From Chaetoderma sp. LZ-2023a (Eukaryota > Mollusca > Caudofoveata > Chaetodermatida > Chaetodermatidae), in the NCBI GenBank assembly GCA_034401795.1, contig JAVVLW010001440.1, positions 333,501-397,500 on the forward strand: 64,000 nt of DNA, written 5' to 3'. The position numbers and the translations under genes are program-made. The notes beneath the pieces were generated by a model. That model was not told the origin of the DNA. It was given only the letters and a program-made list of their open reading frames with translations, and searched no databases. Within the stretch, counting starts at the first letter, position 1; each line of letters opens with the position of its first letter. Below are positions 38,153-49,297 of the stretch, in pieces.

Positions 38153-38622
38153 AAGATGCTCTTGATAAAAAGACTACGTTTATACAATGCAACCTGTGTA
38201 TCTTTAATGCTGTATAGCTGTAGCAACTGGGCATCTCCTAACGCAGCTCTAGACAACCTCGATGCCTGCCACCGCAAACACCTACGCACCATCACTGGAC
38301 ACCGGTGGACAGACAGCATAATTTGCAATGATGCACTATACAAGATTGTAATACGTCGCCGCTGTCTGTAAAAGTCGCCCGGCAAAAATGGTCCATGTTT
38401 GGCCATGTGCTAAGGATGCCAGATGACACACCAGCACAGAGAGCCTTGGAATTCGCCCTACTTAGAGCCAGCAAATACAAAGCCAGGAGGGGGTGTCATT
38501 GCATAAATCTGCTAGGCATGCTACGATGTGACCCCAAAGAAAGCAGGACTCGGTGCACTCACTTCGGCCGAGGACAAGACACAGTGGGCAAACGCGATGA
38601 AGGACTGATTGCAGTGATATGA
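38153..38622 (+). pseudogene. C-terminal part of a LINE reverse transcriptase (RTE-like)
   Basis: The frame KRLRLYNATCVSLMLYSC...LDACHRKHLRTITGHRWTD (38156-38355) shifts near 38357 into KVARQKWSMFGHVLRMPDD...QRALEFALL (to about 38460), then decays to a stop at 38622. The order LYN..V...LY.C, LD..H...LR.I.G..W, and W..FGHVLRM is typical of the region after the RT palm in RTE-like and related LINEs. The polymerase core itself is missing. The fragment starts exactly where the LTR-like repeat breaks off, which suggests either insertion or recombination. Confidence 0.7.
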
Positions 38623-38789
38623 TGTTTCTACAACTACAGCCGCAGAACACTGTACTAATAGAGAGCCTGATAACGCCCATGTTTTATGCAGTAATAGTTC
38701 ATACATATATGAGTATGCTAAGCTGCGTGGTAGTCATGCCCGCATAGTATGTGGTTGAGGAACATCAATTGACGAATCCAATCTATCGA

Positions 38790-39095
38790 TCAATCATATG
38801 ATGTCATAATCAACTACGTCACATGTAGAGTTAAGTCATAATCAATTGCGTTATGAATGGCCGTAATTAAGTCAGTCATAATCGCTTAATGGTCGGTCAC
38901 ATTGTTGTACGAATTGTATCATATACATACACAATTGTATGTATTTACTATGTAATACACATTCATTCTGTTGACTATTTGCATCCAGCCAAATTAGTTT
39001 CAAAATGTTCTTCAGCTTACCTGTAGGCCTATAGTTTTCTGCAAATTAAGGTTCATGGAGTTCAGTGTTCAATTGATCATAACATGGGCGAAGCG
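38790..39095 (+). mobile_element. Left arm of the dispersed foldback family
   Basis: Shares tcatatgatgtcataatca, gttgtacgaattgtat, ccaaattagtttcaaaatgt, cagcttacctg and agttttctgcaaatt with the arms at 25045 and 61285. More diverged than those two. Non-coding half element. Confidence 0.6.
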
Positions 39096-39355
39096 TGGGA
39101 GGAAATTAGGGGCTTGTTTTTGCAACTGATGGCGTCCGCGGTTCATTGATGCGGTTCTTGGTTCGTTTGCTTTCGAGTTCTTGAAGTGGAAGTTTTACTG
39201 ACGCGCTTCATCGAACCAGGAACCGAGTTCTGATATTGGTTCGTCGTTAGCAATTGCTACGGATTCCTATATTTCAGCTACATATTACAATTTATTTGAA
39301 TAGCGAAATCTAGTCTATACTTCAGCGTATGTGGTCATCTGCGATTTTAGACTGA

Positions 39356-41085
39356 ATTAAATATAACACTTTCTCCGTAACTGTTAAAGTCAAAGATTCC
39401 ACTAATATTTCGAAATGGTTAGAACAATGTGAAGCGTATTACGGTGTAGGCACTCTCAAGGGGGACAATGGAATAATTTTCCGTGTGAATCGTTTTGCGG
39501 CAGATAGAAATCAACGTAGCGCTATTGTCACTGTGTACCCCAGCACATCTGCCATCCACGTACAAGGTGCCAATTCCCGTTATTGGATAGCTACAGACTT
39601 ATTGTATTTGGCGAGCCATATCTATGATAGCAGCCGCGATTCAGATCGGAGCTTGGACAGCAGTACTGAGCCAAACCCGTACGTGATGGACATATCTTCA
39701 GGAAACTTTACGCATACCACACGCAATGAAGTGGCTAGTCCAAAGACAAAACCTAAGGAGCTCAATTTCAATCCTGAAATTACTAGTACACCCGTTAGTA
39801 TTGTCATAAACACGCCGAGAATAGCATCTGAAAATGAGTTACTGTTACAAATTAAAGAACTAAACAAATTTCTACCTCAGAGGGATGATGAAATAACCAT
39901 TCTTAGAGCTAAACGTTAGATTAGCTGCCGTCATGAACATAAAAACAGAAACAGCGGAGATAGGTGTCGGTACAGATGAGCTCCCTGACAATATCTCTGA
40001 GCCTAGCGATAGTGGCACTTTACTCAGGAATCGTAAATCGTTAAATTGTGAGAACATGTGTAAACCTCGCGTCAATGGCCGAGAAGGGGGCGAGCCTCTC
40101 CACCCTCAGAATTAGGAAAGCCGCCAGATCAATGTAATACAACGTGAGCATAGGGGTACATAAAAAACTTGCAGCAACAACAAGAACAGAAGGACACGAA
40201 CTCTACATCCATCCGCCTGAAGCAGACTCAGAATATAGACGCAATTTCTACAAATTCCGACCATCATTTGAAGCATGACACACTATCTACAGATCATAAC
40301 CAGATTCCCGGCATTACGAGTGCTAGTAGATCGAAAGGGCGCTTATCAGATCCTACAAAACAAACACTCATCATAGGTTCATCCATTATTAAAGGAATAC
40401 ATGAACGTGGTCTTAACCAGTCAGTTAATGTCATCTGCTGTAGAGGGGCAAAGATTGAACGTATATTGGAGGTATTATATTCGATGGATCTGCAACACTA
40501 CAAAAACATTATTGTAATGGCAGGAACAAACAATTCCGACGGTGACATACGTGACGCTCTCAAAGCATTGAAGGGGCTGGTGTGTGATCTTCATGTGTTA
40601 GCCCCGCAAAGCAAATTGTACGTCTGTTAACTGTGTCCACGGGGCAGACAACCCACGTCGGCAGGAATTCGTTCGGAACTTTAATCGCCATCTGGAAGTG
40701 CGGGCACAATTCTTAAATTTCACCGTTATCGAGTCGTCAGAGCTTTTCTACGCCAACTGCTAGAATTAACCATGAACTTTACTTCGCGGATAGACTGCAC
40801 ATAAACAGGACTGCCTCCAGTCTCTTGGTATAATGTATAAACGACTATGTGTCGATCATTGTAAGGCCTGCATGTCAGTACTGCGGTGAACCCAACCATA
40901 GACTTTCATCGTGCCGACACGGTCAACCGGTCCGATGCCGAGTGTGTAACGCCCATGGTCATAAAGCAAATCGGTGTCCAAGAGCATAGGGGTCCGGCCA
41001 AGAAGAAGCGCCAACGCGAGCTACGGATTATCGCGCAAGAGGTGATGATCACACTGGACGCAACGTAAATTTGGGTAAGACTCTA

Positions 41086-41123
<38 letters not shown>

Positions 41124-41254
41124 GGATGATGATGGTGATGATGATGTTGATGATGCCATTATTTACAATGTATCTATCTCTAACAGATTTGATAAGTCAC
41201 TTATTAATGATCTTAATGGAAATCGTCGGCTGGGTGACAAACTGTCGTAACTAC
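39356..41254 (+). pseudogene. LINE ORF1: SGNH-esterase-like domain plus two zinc knuckles, broken
   Basis: This looks like the ORF1 of a CR1-type LINE. The N-terminal part (39371-39640) reads VTVKVKDSTNISKWLEQ and IVTVYPSTSAIHVQG. A Ser/Asn-rich linker with stops follows. The SGNH-hydrolase-like part (about 40358-40815) has LIIGSSIIKGI (block I with the nucleophile Ser kept but GDS changed to GSS), CRGAKIERI, IVMAGTNN (block III) and, after two frame changes, ADRLHIN (block V Asp and His, 40789-40800). Two CX2CX4HX4C knuckles follow (CQYC.. and CRVC.., 40875-40985). The same frame, after one TAG, runs through an Asn run encoded by (AAT)12 (41086-41121) and an Asp run to a stop at 41254. There is no start codon, and no ORF2 follows directly. 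Confidence 0.75.
41086..41154 (+). repeat. (AAT)n / (GAT)n microsatellite within ORF1 frame
   Basis: Twelve AAT units followed by GAT-rich sequence, in register with the zinc-knuckle frame and so reading as Asn and Asp runs. Confidence 0.9.
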
Positions 41255-41895
41255 ACTTTTGCCAGAAAATCATGTTTTGTTATGGTGGGAATCACTGCAT
41301 CCAGGCGCACATTGTGTCAAAATGCTGTATCTCATATCCAATCAGATAATGTATTTAAGTCACATGATAAAATGTCATATTCCAATTGGATAAATAACTC
41401 ATTTGTAAAATGTCGTATCTGCTGTTAGATTGATAGGTGGAGTTCAGAGCCAGTTTGCGGTAAGATTTTACATTTCTCACTGGGGTTTTTTTACATTTAA
41501 TTGATGTTCCATTGCAATAAGGCGGGTCTGCATTAAGATAACATTGGAATGATACAATTTATTTGACTGATACACATCTGAATTGAGAATTTTGGTCATC
41601 AATTTTAGAACTATTTTCTGAGCCAGATTTTCTGCATAGACAATAAGTCTTAAACCCTTCATATACTCGTAGCATAAATGTGTACCCATCGAATTCTTAT
41701 TTTTAACGTCACTATCGCTTTAGGTGTTTCTGTTTGATTAATTTTGCAGTTACAACATTTTGCAATAGAAGCATGTAGTGGTATAACAGTAGATACGACA
41801 ATTTGGCACAGTTGCACAAATTTTATATTAATGTTACTTGTTTATTTTAAGTTGCGACCAACAGCTAGTATACATCGATGTTGTTGTGATGTTAC

Positions 41896-41935
<40 letters not shown>

Positions 41936-42294
41936 AATGTGGACATACCACTGGACCAATCCAGCAATGCTTTTTCCACAGTGGGAATAGTATGACATTG
42001 CTTTTGCAATCTTTAAAACACAAAAAGCATTACCACATTTTAGGTTTGTCGGCGGCATTTTCCTTTGACCATCGTGGTCGTTTAATTTGAAAATGTACCA
42101 GTGTTCAATTCTAAAACAATTTCAGTGGGAGATGGTGCCGTCGTAGACAGCAACAACTTCCACTGAAATTGTTTTTAAATGTACACCAGGCTTGTTGCAA
42201 ATGGCTCAGGAAAAGTTGAAAATGTTCGGATCAGAGTGCTAAGGACTAAAATTGTAAGTTTTATATTTCACGGTTATTACCATTAATTTTTATT
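41255..42294. other. Non-coding stretch with (GTT)n and a hairpin
   Basis: No gene is seen. There is a (GTT)n tract at about 41895-41935. A perfect 16-bp inverted repeat (aaaacaatttcagtgg at 42113-42128, complement at 42160-42175) has a 31-base loop. The hairpin is about 530 bases upstream of the transposase-like frame. Confidence 0.55.
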
Positions 42295-42615
42295 TTGTTA
42301 TCCTTCAGCTATCCATTCCCGCTTCAAGTTTTACAAAGAACTAAGAGATATACATGGAACATGTCATCCAAATGGCTGCGATCAAGTGATGATATCATAT
42401 TAGAAAACAAAGGTCAATCGGTTGTTAAAATTATTAAAAGAAGAAAACTTGGTGAATATGTGAATAATACTAAACAATTCAATTTTATCGCTTACTGCTA
42501 CTATTCAATGTTTCCCATTACAACCCCGCGATATATTGTGTCATCCAAAACAGAAAACGGTGACTATAAAAATTTTGAATTTCAATTTCATCCAAACTGC
42601 AAAAACGGGTGTTGA
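42295..42615 (+). CDS. Possible short ORF or upstream exon, unrecognised
   Basis: A 106-codon frame with a balanced, non-repetitive composition (Lys, Asn and Tyr-rich). I do not recognise any domain. It ends 93 bases before the transposase-like frame and is in the same orientation. It could be a decayed 5' exon of that gene, an unrelated small ORF, or chance. No splice sites were established. Confidence 0.2.
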   Translation: MLSFSYPFPLQVLQRTKRYTWNMSSKWLRSSDDIILENKGQSVVKIIKRRKLGEYVNNTKQFNFIAYCYYSMFPITTPRYIVSSKTENGDYKNFEFQFHPNCKNGC

Positions 42616-42708
42616 AAAAACATGCTGTCACGTGGAAAGTTACTGGTGCAGTTATCTCAAACGAGAGGACTGGGTAGTACTGAATACTGAATACAAGGGA
42701 ACTCAATA

Positions 42709-44744
42709 GTGAGTCTAGCAAGCGAAAAATCTTACAACAATGTAAACGATCTTACATGTTATGATTCAGATACTTTCACATCAGATGAAGAACAGGTTAA
42801 TAGAGACACTAGCGATAAGACTCATAATACTAGCGATAAGACTCATAATATATCAGACAGCAATGAAGAAAGCCTAGACGACTCTGTTCAAGATCCGGAT
42901 TACGAAGTACAAACAAGTGATGAAGATTCCTCCACACAAGCAGATGGTGACTTGCTGGAAGATACCATAGATAATCAACCACCAGTTCATGTAGACCATG
43001 AAGAGGAAGTTAACACAGTTCCGAGAAACGAGAAACGGAAAGCAAACCCAGTTCGGTGGAAAAGGAATATACAAAAACAGAAGCGAATGCGAGGGAAAAG
43101 CTACAAAGGAATGAAAAAGACCGATGTTAAATGGGATTACTGCGTAGACAGGGCTGACAGAATTTTGACACCGAGCGGCTGTTCGAAAAGGTGTGAGAGG
43201 TCACAGATAATGCACTGCTCAAAATGCAGTGAGGCAGAACGGCAAGCTGTTTTCTCTGACTTGTGGGAAAAGATGGACTGGGGACAGAAAAAGGTCTACA
43301 TTAGTTCACTCGTAGAAACAAAACCAACTGAGAGAAAGACGACAGTGGCCCCGAACCGCAGAAGTGTTAGTTATGAATACTTCCTACGAAAAAATGATCA
43401 AAGACTTTCTGTTTGTAAGAAAATGTTTCTTTCTACATTGGGAGTAGGTGAGAGAGCAGTATATGAGTGGATAAAGAACTCTAATAGTGGCATTCCAGAC
43501 GTGCTTGACAGTACCAGTAGAAAGTCAGAGGCTAGAAAGGAAAGAGATGTAGAATTAAGATGTAAAGTTACAGAATATATAGACAGTTTGCCAAAAATGG
43601 AGTCGCATTACTGTAGGGCAACCACAAGTAAACTTTATTTAGAACCGGTCTTTGCTAGTTTTTCGGAAGTCTATAATACGTACAAAGAATTCTGCAAAGA
43701 AAACAGCCTGAGAACAGCGTCGTATACTCTGTTAAAGAATGTATTTGATGATAGAAATCTGAGTCTCTTTTCTCCTAAGAAAGACCAATGTGATGTTTGT
43801 TGTGCGTATGAAACTGGTAATATAGCCGAAGAAGAGTATAACATTCACATTTCTAGAATGGAGTCAGCAAGGAATGAGAAACGGAAAGATAAAGAACTGT
43901 GCATGGAAGACTGTTCATATAGGGTTTTCACATTAGACTTACAATCCGTGCTACTCTGCCCGAGATTACAGGCTAGCGCCATGTATTACAAAACAAAATT
44001 AGCATGTCATAATTTCACTATCTTTGACTTAAAGACTAAAGATGTGGATTGCTATTTTTGGACAGAAGTAGAGGGGGATTTATCTGCAAGTTCGTTTGCT
44101 TCATGCATAGTTCATTATATTGAGCACCTTCTCATTGACGGAACTGTAAAACACGTTGTTTTATACAGTGACGGATGTACTTACCAAAACAGAAATGTAA
44201 CCTTGTCCAACGTACTCATAAAAATAGCTAATGATAAGGGTGTGACAATTACACAGAAAATATTAGAGAAAGGACACACACAAATGGAGGTAGATAGCGT
44301 GCATAGTGTGATAGAACGGAAACTGAAACGAAAACCAATCTACGTTCCACACGATTATGTAGAAATAATCAGAAATGCACGGCCTAGCCATCCTTACAGA
44401 ATAAATTATCTCAAATTTAGTTTTTTCAGGATTACACTGGTTTGCAGTATTACTCGTCCATCAGACCTGGTACTAAAGTCGGTGATCCTGTTGGCACTGA
44501 TATTCGTGTTCTTCAATATAGTCCAGAATGCAATATTATGTACAAACTTATGTATGAAGATAATTTACAAGAGCTCCCCAGAAAAGCCAAGAAGCAAACA
44601 GCGTCTGAAAACGATGGTCATGTCCGCTCTCTGCACATGGGACGTTTGCCTATAACCGATACAAAGTTTGCACACCGGCAGGCCCTTAAAAAAGTCATTC
44701 CACAAGATTATCATGCATTCTATGACACATTGGTCCATAAATAA
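42709..44744 (+). CDS. RNase H-fold transposase-like protein, one apparent single-base frameshift
   Basis: The most intact frame of the window. After an acidic Ser/Thr/Asp-rich N-terminus (residues 1-110) and a basic patch come a Cys cluster (SGCSKRCER..HCSKCSEAERQ, about 160-185), SYEYFLRKN, a KKMFLSTLGVGERAVYEW helix-turn-helix-like segment and DQCDVCCAYETG (about 365). A likely RNase H-fold core follows: FTLDLQS (Asp410), YSDGCTYQNRN (Asp488) and GHTQMEVDSVHSVIE (Glu527). Related proteins of unknown function are abundant and multi-copy in cnidarians, insects and molluscs. The Asp/Asp/Glu layout suggests a DNA-transposon transposase or a domesticated relative; the superfamily is not settled here. 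The first frame loses sense after INYLKF. At the T run 44421-44426 a one-base change of register leads to DYTGLQYYSSIRPGTKVGDP and a stop at 44744. Confidence 0.72.
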
Positions 44745-45516
44745 CTTATTGATGACATATCAATCGAGTCAAAAGAAACTGCGACTTTCTTAGGTTTTAC
44801 ATTAAGTTTGACATGATGGCTATGATGGGTACATTTAGTTAATATAAATCTTGAATGTGGTAAACAGTATTTTGAGCCAAATTAGTTTGAAAGCTATTGC
44901 TAACATAGGTAGCAGTGGCTTTTCAGCAAATTAGATTTTATAATATTCACCTTTGTCATTTTTATCATTACTATTATTGCAATTGTGTCAAGTTTTTGAA
45001 AAATGTTTTTGAGCTACAATGCACTTCATGAATTGAAGATCTTGAGGAATGCAAATGTAATTAACATACCTCATCAAATTATGAATATAACTGAGCAGTA
45101 ATCTGAAGAACTCAACATCATTTAGATCTGGTAAAGTGTTAACTAGACTAAACTGACTGGTAATTTAACTTGGATATTTCTTGTAATGTGGGCAGGCAAA
45201 TGGCATAGTCCATTATCGCAGTGCCTTTTTAGTTTAATAATTGCGCAGTTCTTAATAAAAGAATACTTTTTGTTCATTAAGCTTGAGATGTATACCAGTA
45301 CATAAGGTTAACTTTAAAATGTACATTTATACAGTATTCTTTCGTTTCAATTTGACTGGATAAATTTGAAGGAGAACATTAATGATTAAGCAATGGAAAT
45401 TTTGGAACTTTATTTCAAAGCACATCATTACTGCATCAAATTGTTATCCCAATTTATGCAATTAAAACAAAATCTTATTTTGAGATGATTTTTGTCTATT
45501 ATTTGCTGAATTAAAG
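44745..45516. other. Non-coding stretch, no gene seen
   Basis: AT-rich. A short ccaaattagtttgaaa word at 44878 recalls the dispersed foldback family but is too short to call. Confidence 0.4.
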
Positions 45517-46369
45517 TTATTCTGAATCAATAACTAGCATGCTTTTAGATTTAGAAACCAAGTCTCTCCATTTAAGACGTCATGCTGGATCATATTTGAC
45601 CAGTTTTGCCGACGCCATCTTATGGATAGCAATAGGTTAGCGAGTGACGTCATTCCTTGTATAACACCAGAGTAGTGCCCGTGCAGCATGGTATTTCTAA
45701 CTCTGGCCGTGAACAGTACACAACGAGCGCTAATAGAATCAACAGGTATACCAACTGCCTACAATTATTTGTACTGGACAAATGGTTTTTGTTAGATATT
45801 TTTAGAACAATTGGAGTAATGTTTGCTGCTACCGTAGACTGCAATAACTTTCAATCAAATTATTATCGTTATTCTGCTGGACAGTTTGATAACCATTTGG
45901 GTGAAAGTTTCTGCTGTCCTAGCCTGAAAGGACTTTTGTCCAATTGTTCTAAAATGTCTAGCGAGTTTCCTGGTAAATATTTGATAACAATTTCACTGAA
46001 CATTGCTGCGGCTTATGTAGCAACACAACTTACTCAAATTGTTCTGACAGTCTCTATCAAAATTACTTGTCTAATCTGCAGTATGTAGACCTACTGAACT
46101 CCGATTAGCCCACATTGCTAGAAAAAACTATTCATGCAGGAGCAGTGTTCACACCGAGTGCCAATGCTTGAAATAAGCAATGCGCGAAGACTCACGTGCA
46201 TTGTTTATTTCATGCGTTGATAGTCAGTCCGAACACAGCTCCTGAATAGTGTTTAGCAATTAGGGCTAATCTAATTTGATAATAATATGATCCAACATGG
46301 CGTCTTAAAGGGAGCGACTTGGTTTCTAAATCTAAAAGCATGCTATTTATTGGTTCAGGATAGATTTAA
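45517..46369. mobile_element. Foldback element with inverted arms of about 80-90 bp
   Basis: The left arm at 45517-45597 contains tagcatgcttttagatttag, aaaccaagtc and ggatcatatt. The right arm at 46277-46369 is its reverse complement with a few mismatches. The interior is non-coding and holds a further inverted pair (agaacaattgga at 45804, complement near 45940) and the small palindrome at 46103-46271. No target duplication could be fixed. Confidence 0.7.
46103..46271. mobile_element. 169-bp palindromic MITE nested in a foldback element
   Basis: The left half begins gattagcccacattgctag and the right half ends gcaattagggctaatc. The complementarity continues through cactattca/tgaatag, caggagcagtgtt/aacacagctcctg and gaaataagcaatgc/gcattgtttatttc almost to the centre. 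It is effectively one long hairpin. Confidence 0.75.
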
Positions 46370-46829
46370 ACTAATTTTGTCTAAACGCAAGTCGGGAATA
46401 AATTGCCAAAATGGTGTAACTTCAGATTTTTAAAAATTTTCTCAAAGACAAAATGTCATAAGTGTTCTGGGAGCTATATGCAAAGCAACAATGCCAGAAT
46501 ATCATTCCATGTCAAGAAAGTACATTGTCTTGATATTATATGACTATTATCTGCAGTCTATGCCCAACCAAAATTTAAAAAAAAAGATTTTTTGTTCTCC
46601 TGTAAAATTACCTAAAGTGTAGTTACAACATTTTGTCATCCAGCCGACGAAATATGGATGCGGAAACCATTGACACATTTGTTGCCGTTGTTGATGAGTA
46701 CACACCTGTTCCTTCCGTATCGCTTGACGATGTACGGAGCCGCGTCATGGTTACAAATAATGTAATCATGCCAGCCACCACATCCACCATTACCACAATA
46801 AAAATGATGATGATGATGATGAGGATGCA
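46370..46829. other. Stretch without a firm gene
   Basis: A frame from 46633 (TIDTFVAVVDEYTPVP...) is readable for about 55 codons before running into microsatellite sequence. It may be the end of a LINE ORF1 preceding the ORF2 at 47096, but no motif proves it. Confidence 0.35.
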
Positions 46830-46933
46830 CCATCTGCTACTACTGCTACTGCTGCCACTACTGCTGCTACTACTGCTGCTACTGCTACTACTGCTTCTAC
46901 TACTACTGCTGCGGCTGCTGCTGCCGCCGCCGC

Positions 46934-46985
<52 letters not shown>

Positions 46986-47036
46986 AATGATTATGATGAT
47001 ATTGGCAATAAAAAAAAATAATAATAATCATAATAA
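46830..47036. repeat. (CTA/CTG)n and (GAT)n microsatellite
   Basis: CTACTG-rich units at 46833-46955 followed by GAT units at 46956-46985, then A/AAT-rich sequence. In one frame the tract reads Ala/Thr then Asp, like the Asn/Asp run at the end of the ORF1 remnant at 41086-41154. Confidence 0.9.
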
Positions 47037-49297
47037 TATGACTAAATTAAATTTTATCGATCTCCTTAATATTATACGATATTGTAAAATTAAAAATGGT
47101 AACTCTATATACGCATGCCAGTATTAAGACTGCTGCTGAGCAGTGGGTTTGCAGCAAAAGGTTTATCAGACGCGTGAGGCAGTATGATATTACGGCTTTT
47201 AATCTAACGGGAAAGGGTATACGTATTGGACACTTAAATATACAGCATTTAATGCCTAAAATAAGCCAATTAGAAATAATAATGGAAAAAAGTGTACAGG
47301 AAACAGAAATATTTGGCATAACAGAAGCATGTATAAGTAGTGTTGTTACGGATAATCTAATTGATATTCACGGTTATAGTGTTGAGAGAAAAGATAGGAT
47401 AAATAATGCAGGAGGAGGAATCGTGATCTACATAGCCGAAAAGCATTATGGATTGACTATAAAACGAAATCATTTTTATTATGTTGCGTTTATAGACCCC
47501 GCCCCCCCCCCCCGGATTCCCCTGCAAGCTGAATAGACGAGTTTGAAGCTTTACTAGAGCCGGCGTATTCAGAGAATGCGGATATCATTCTCATAGGCGA
47601 CTTCAATATTAATTTTCTCAAACCTATCGCGCAGAAATGGCAATCAGTAATGGAAATATTTCATCTTGAACAATTAGTAAAAACTGCGACTAGAATAACC
47701 GAAAAAACAGCTACGCTAATAGATCATATATACGTTACAGAGCAAACAAAATTTACGTCAGTAAGCTTAGGCGATTTTGCGTCAAGCGACCATTCTCCCG
47801 TTTTTGGTATGCGTCAGAATCTTAGGCAAAAATCAGACAGTCACGATTCTATAAAATATAGATGCAAGAAGAAGTTTGACAATCAAAAATTTCTTCAAAC
47901 ATTGTCTGAATATAATTGGGAGATAATGGATTTGCTAAATGATCCTATTGAAGCTCTACAAATATGGCAGGACGCATTCATAGATATTTAAAATAATCAC
48001 GCTCCTATTATCGAACGTAGAGTCAAACGTTTCTGCCAGCCTGGGTGGATAAACGATGAAATTTTAAAAGCAATTAAAGACAGAGATTACTATAACAGAG
48101 TTAAGAACATGATTAAATACAAAGAGTTTAAACATAAAGTAATGTCGTTAATTGAACATTCTAAGCAAAACTACTTCAACACAGCGTTGGCTGACAATAA
48201 AAAGAATCCTTCGAATATATGGAACATTATGAAAAGCATCAATCCAAAAGCGAACAAAATGCCATTGGTTTTGCACGATATTGACGGAAATGAAATTAGA
48301 GACATGGAAAAACACTGCGAAATGTTTAATCAATATTTCACTACTGTTGCCGTTAATCTAGCAAATTCCATAAATACACACTCCCACGCAATATCAAATG
48401 ACCTTAAAACGTACGTTAGAAATAAATTCCCAGGCGAAATTAAATTCAAAATCACGAGAATAACAGTAAATTACGTCTACGATGAACTTAGCCGCCTAAA
48501 AACAAATAAGTCTGCCGGTTTTTGACGGGCTGAATGCACATTTCCTCAAATTAGCCGGTAAGTGTAGGTGTACCGCAAGGTTTGGTGTTGGGACCACTCT
48601 TGTTTATATTGTATGTACACGATCTTCATATGGGTGTAAATAGTAACATTGACATGTATTGTGATGATACGACTATGCTCTGTAATTTTGACAGCTTGCC
48701 ACAGATAAAAGAACAACTAACTTCTGATATAGCTTTGATACAGAATTGGTGTCAAAATAATAAAATGGTTGTAAATACGGAGAAAACTAAACTAATAATC
48801 ATAATCAGTGCAAACAAACGAAAGCAGATTAACCATGAAGAAATGAAGATACCGATGTATAATTGCGAGTTAGAAATAGTAAATGAAGCAAAACTTTTAG
48901 GCTTATATATTAATGACAACCTTTCATTGCAACAGCACATTAGCAAAATTTGTAACAAGATCGCTTCACTTATTTATATGCTAAAGAAAAATAAGAAATA
49001 TACGAATGTTGGAGAACGAACCCTGTTTTATAAGGAATATATCCTTTCCCATATGGATTATTGTTGTCTTGTGTATTATGCCGGTACTCCTACATTGTTA
49101 AATAAGCTTAAAAAATTACAAAAACGTGCAGCTAAAATAATATTAGAAGTACCCTATAGGACCCCATCACAAGAAATGTACGAAACATTGAACTGGACAA
49201 CATTAACTCGGAGAATGTCCGAACATCAGGCCACTGACGATGTACCCTCTTGAAATAATGATTTTTTTAAATTATTATTATTATTATTATTATTAGA
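47037..49297 (+). mobile_element. CR1/Daphne/Rex1-like LINE, ORF2 region with internal deletion
   Basis: Contains an endonuclease and the second half of a reverse transcriptase. A (ATT)n tail lies at about 49268-49297. The first half of the RT palm and the usual C-terminal 100 or so residues are missing. Motif wording (YRPP, GDFNIN, SSDHSPVF, GVPQG.VLGPLLF, CDDTT) fits the CR1/Daphne/Rex1 side of the Jockey supergroup. The exact clade is undecided. Confidence 0.75.
47096..49253 (+). pseudogene. LINE ORF2: endonuclease and partial reverse transcriptase
   Basis: The endonuclease starts near IRIGHLNIQHLMPKI (about 47215) and includes FGITEACIS, GYSVERKDR and GGGIVIYI. A C run (47504-47516) disturbs the YRPP motif, and a stop follows at 47530. 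The same register then gives EFEALLEPAYSENADIILIG, DFNINFLKP, LIDHIYVT and FASSDHSPVF. A TAA interrupts at 47989-47991. The frame continues through WINDEILKAIKDRDYY and NPSNIWNIMKSINPKANKM to TNKSAGF, where an extra T shifts register. After GLNAHFLKLA the text jumps near 48556 straight to VSVGVPQGLVLGPLLFILYV, skipping RT motifs 1 to 4 and the first catalytic Asp. The palm box reads YCDDTT. It ends at 49253. Confidence 0.82.

Noticed and set aside
44416..44430. Intron acceptor (T run followed by CAG) explaining the register change in the transposase-like gene
   Set aside because: Protein sense continues on both sides of the T run without a gap once the register changes, so a one-base indel is simpler. 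An intron remains possible only if a donor is shown by RNA data.
41459..46612. Terminal inverted repeats of a transposon around the transposase-like gene (ggtaagattttaca against the complement of tgtaaaattacc)
   Set aside because: The match is only about 12 bases with a 2-base gap, lies in AT-rich DNA and has no flanking duplication. It needs comparison with other copies.
41741..46638. Direct repeat agttacaacattttg at 41749 and 46622 as a target duplication or LTR edge
   Set aside because: Only 15 bases match, in AT-rich DNA, with no extension on either side. Chance cannot be excluded.
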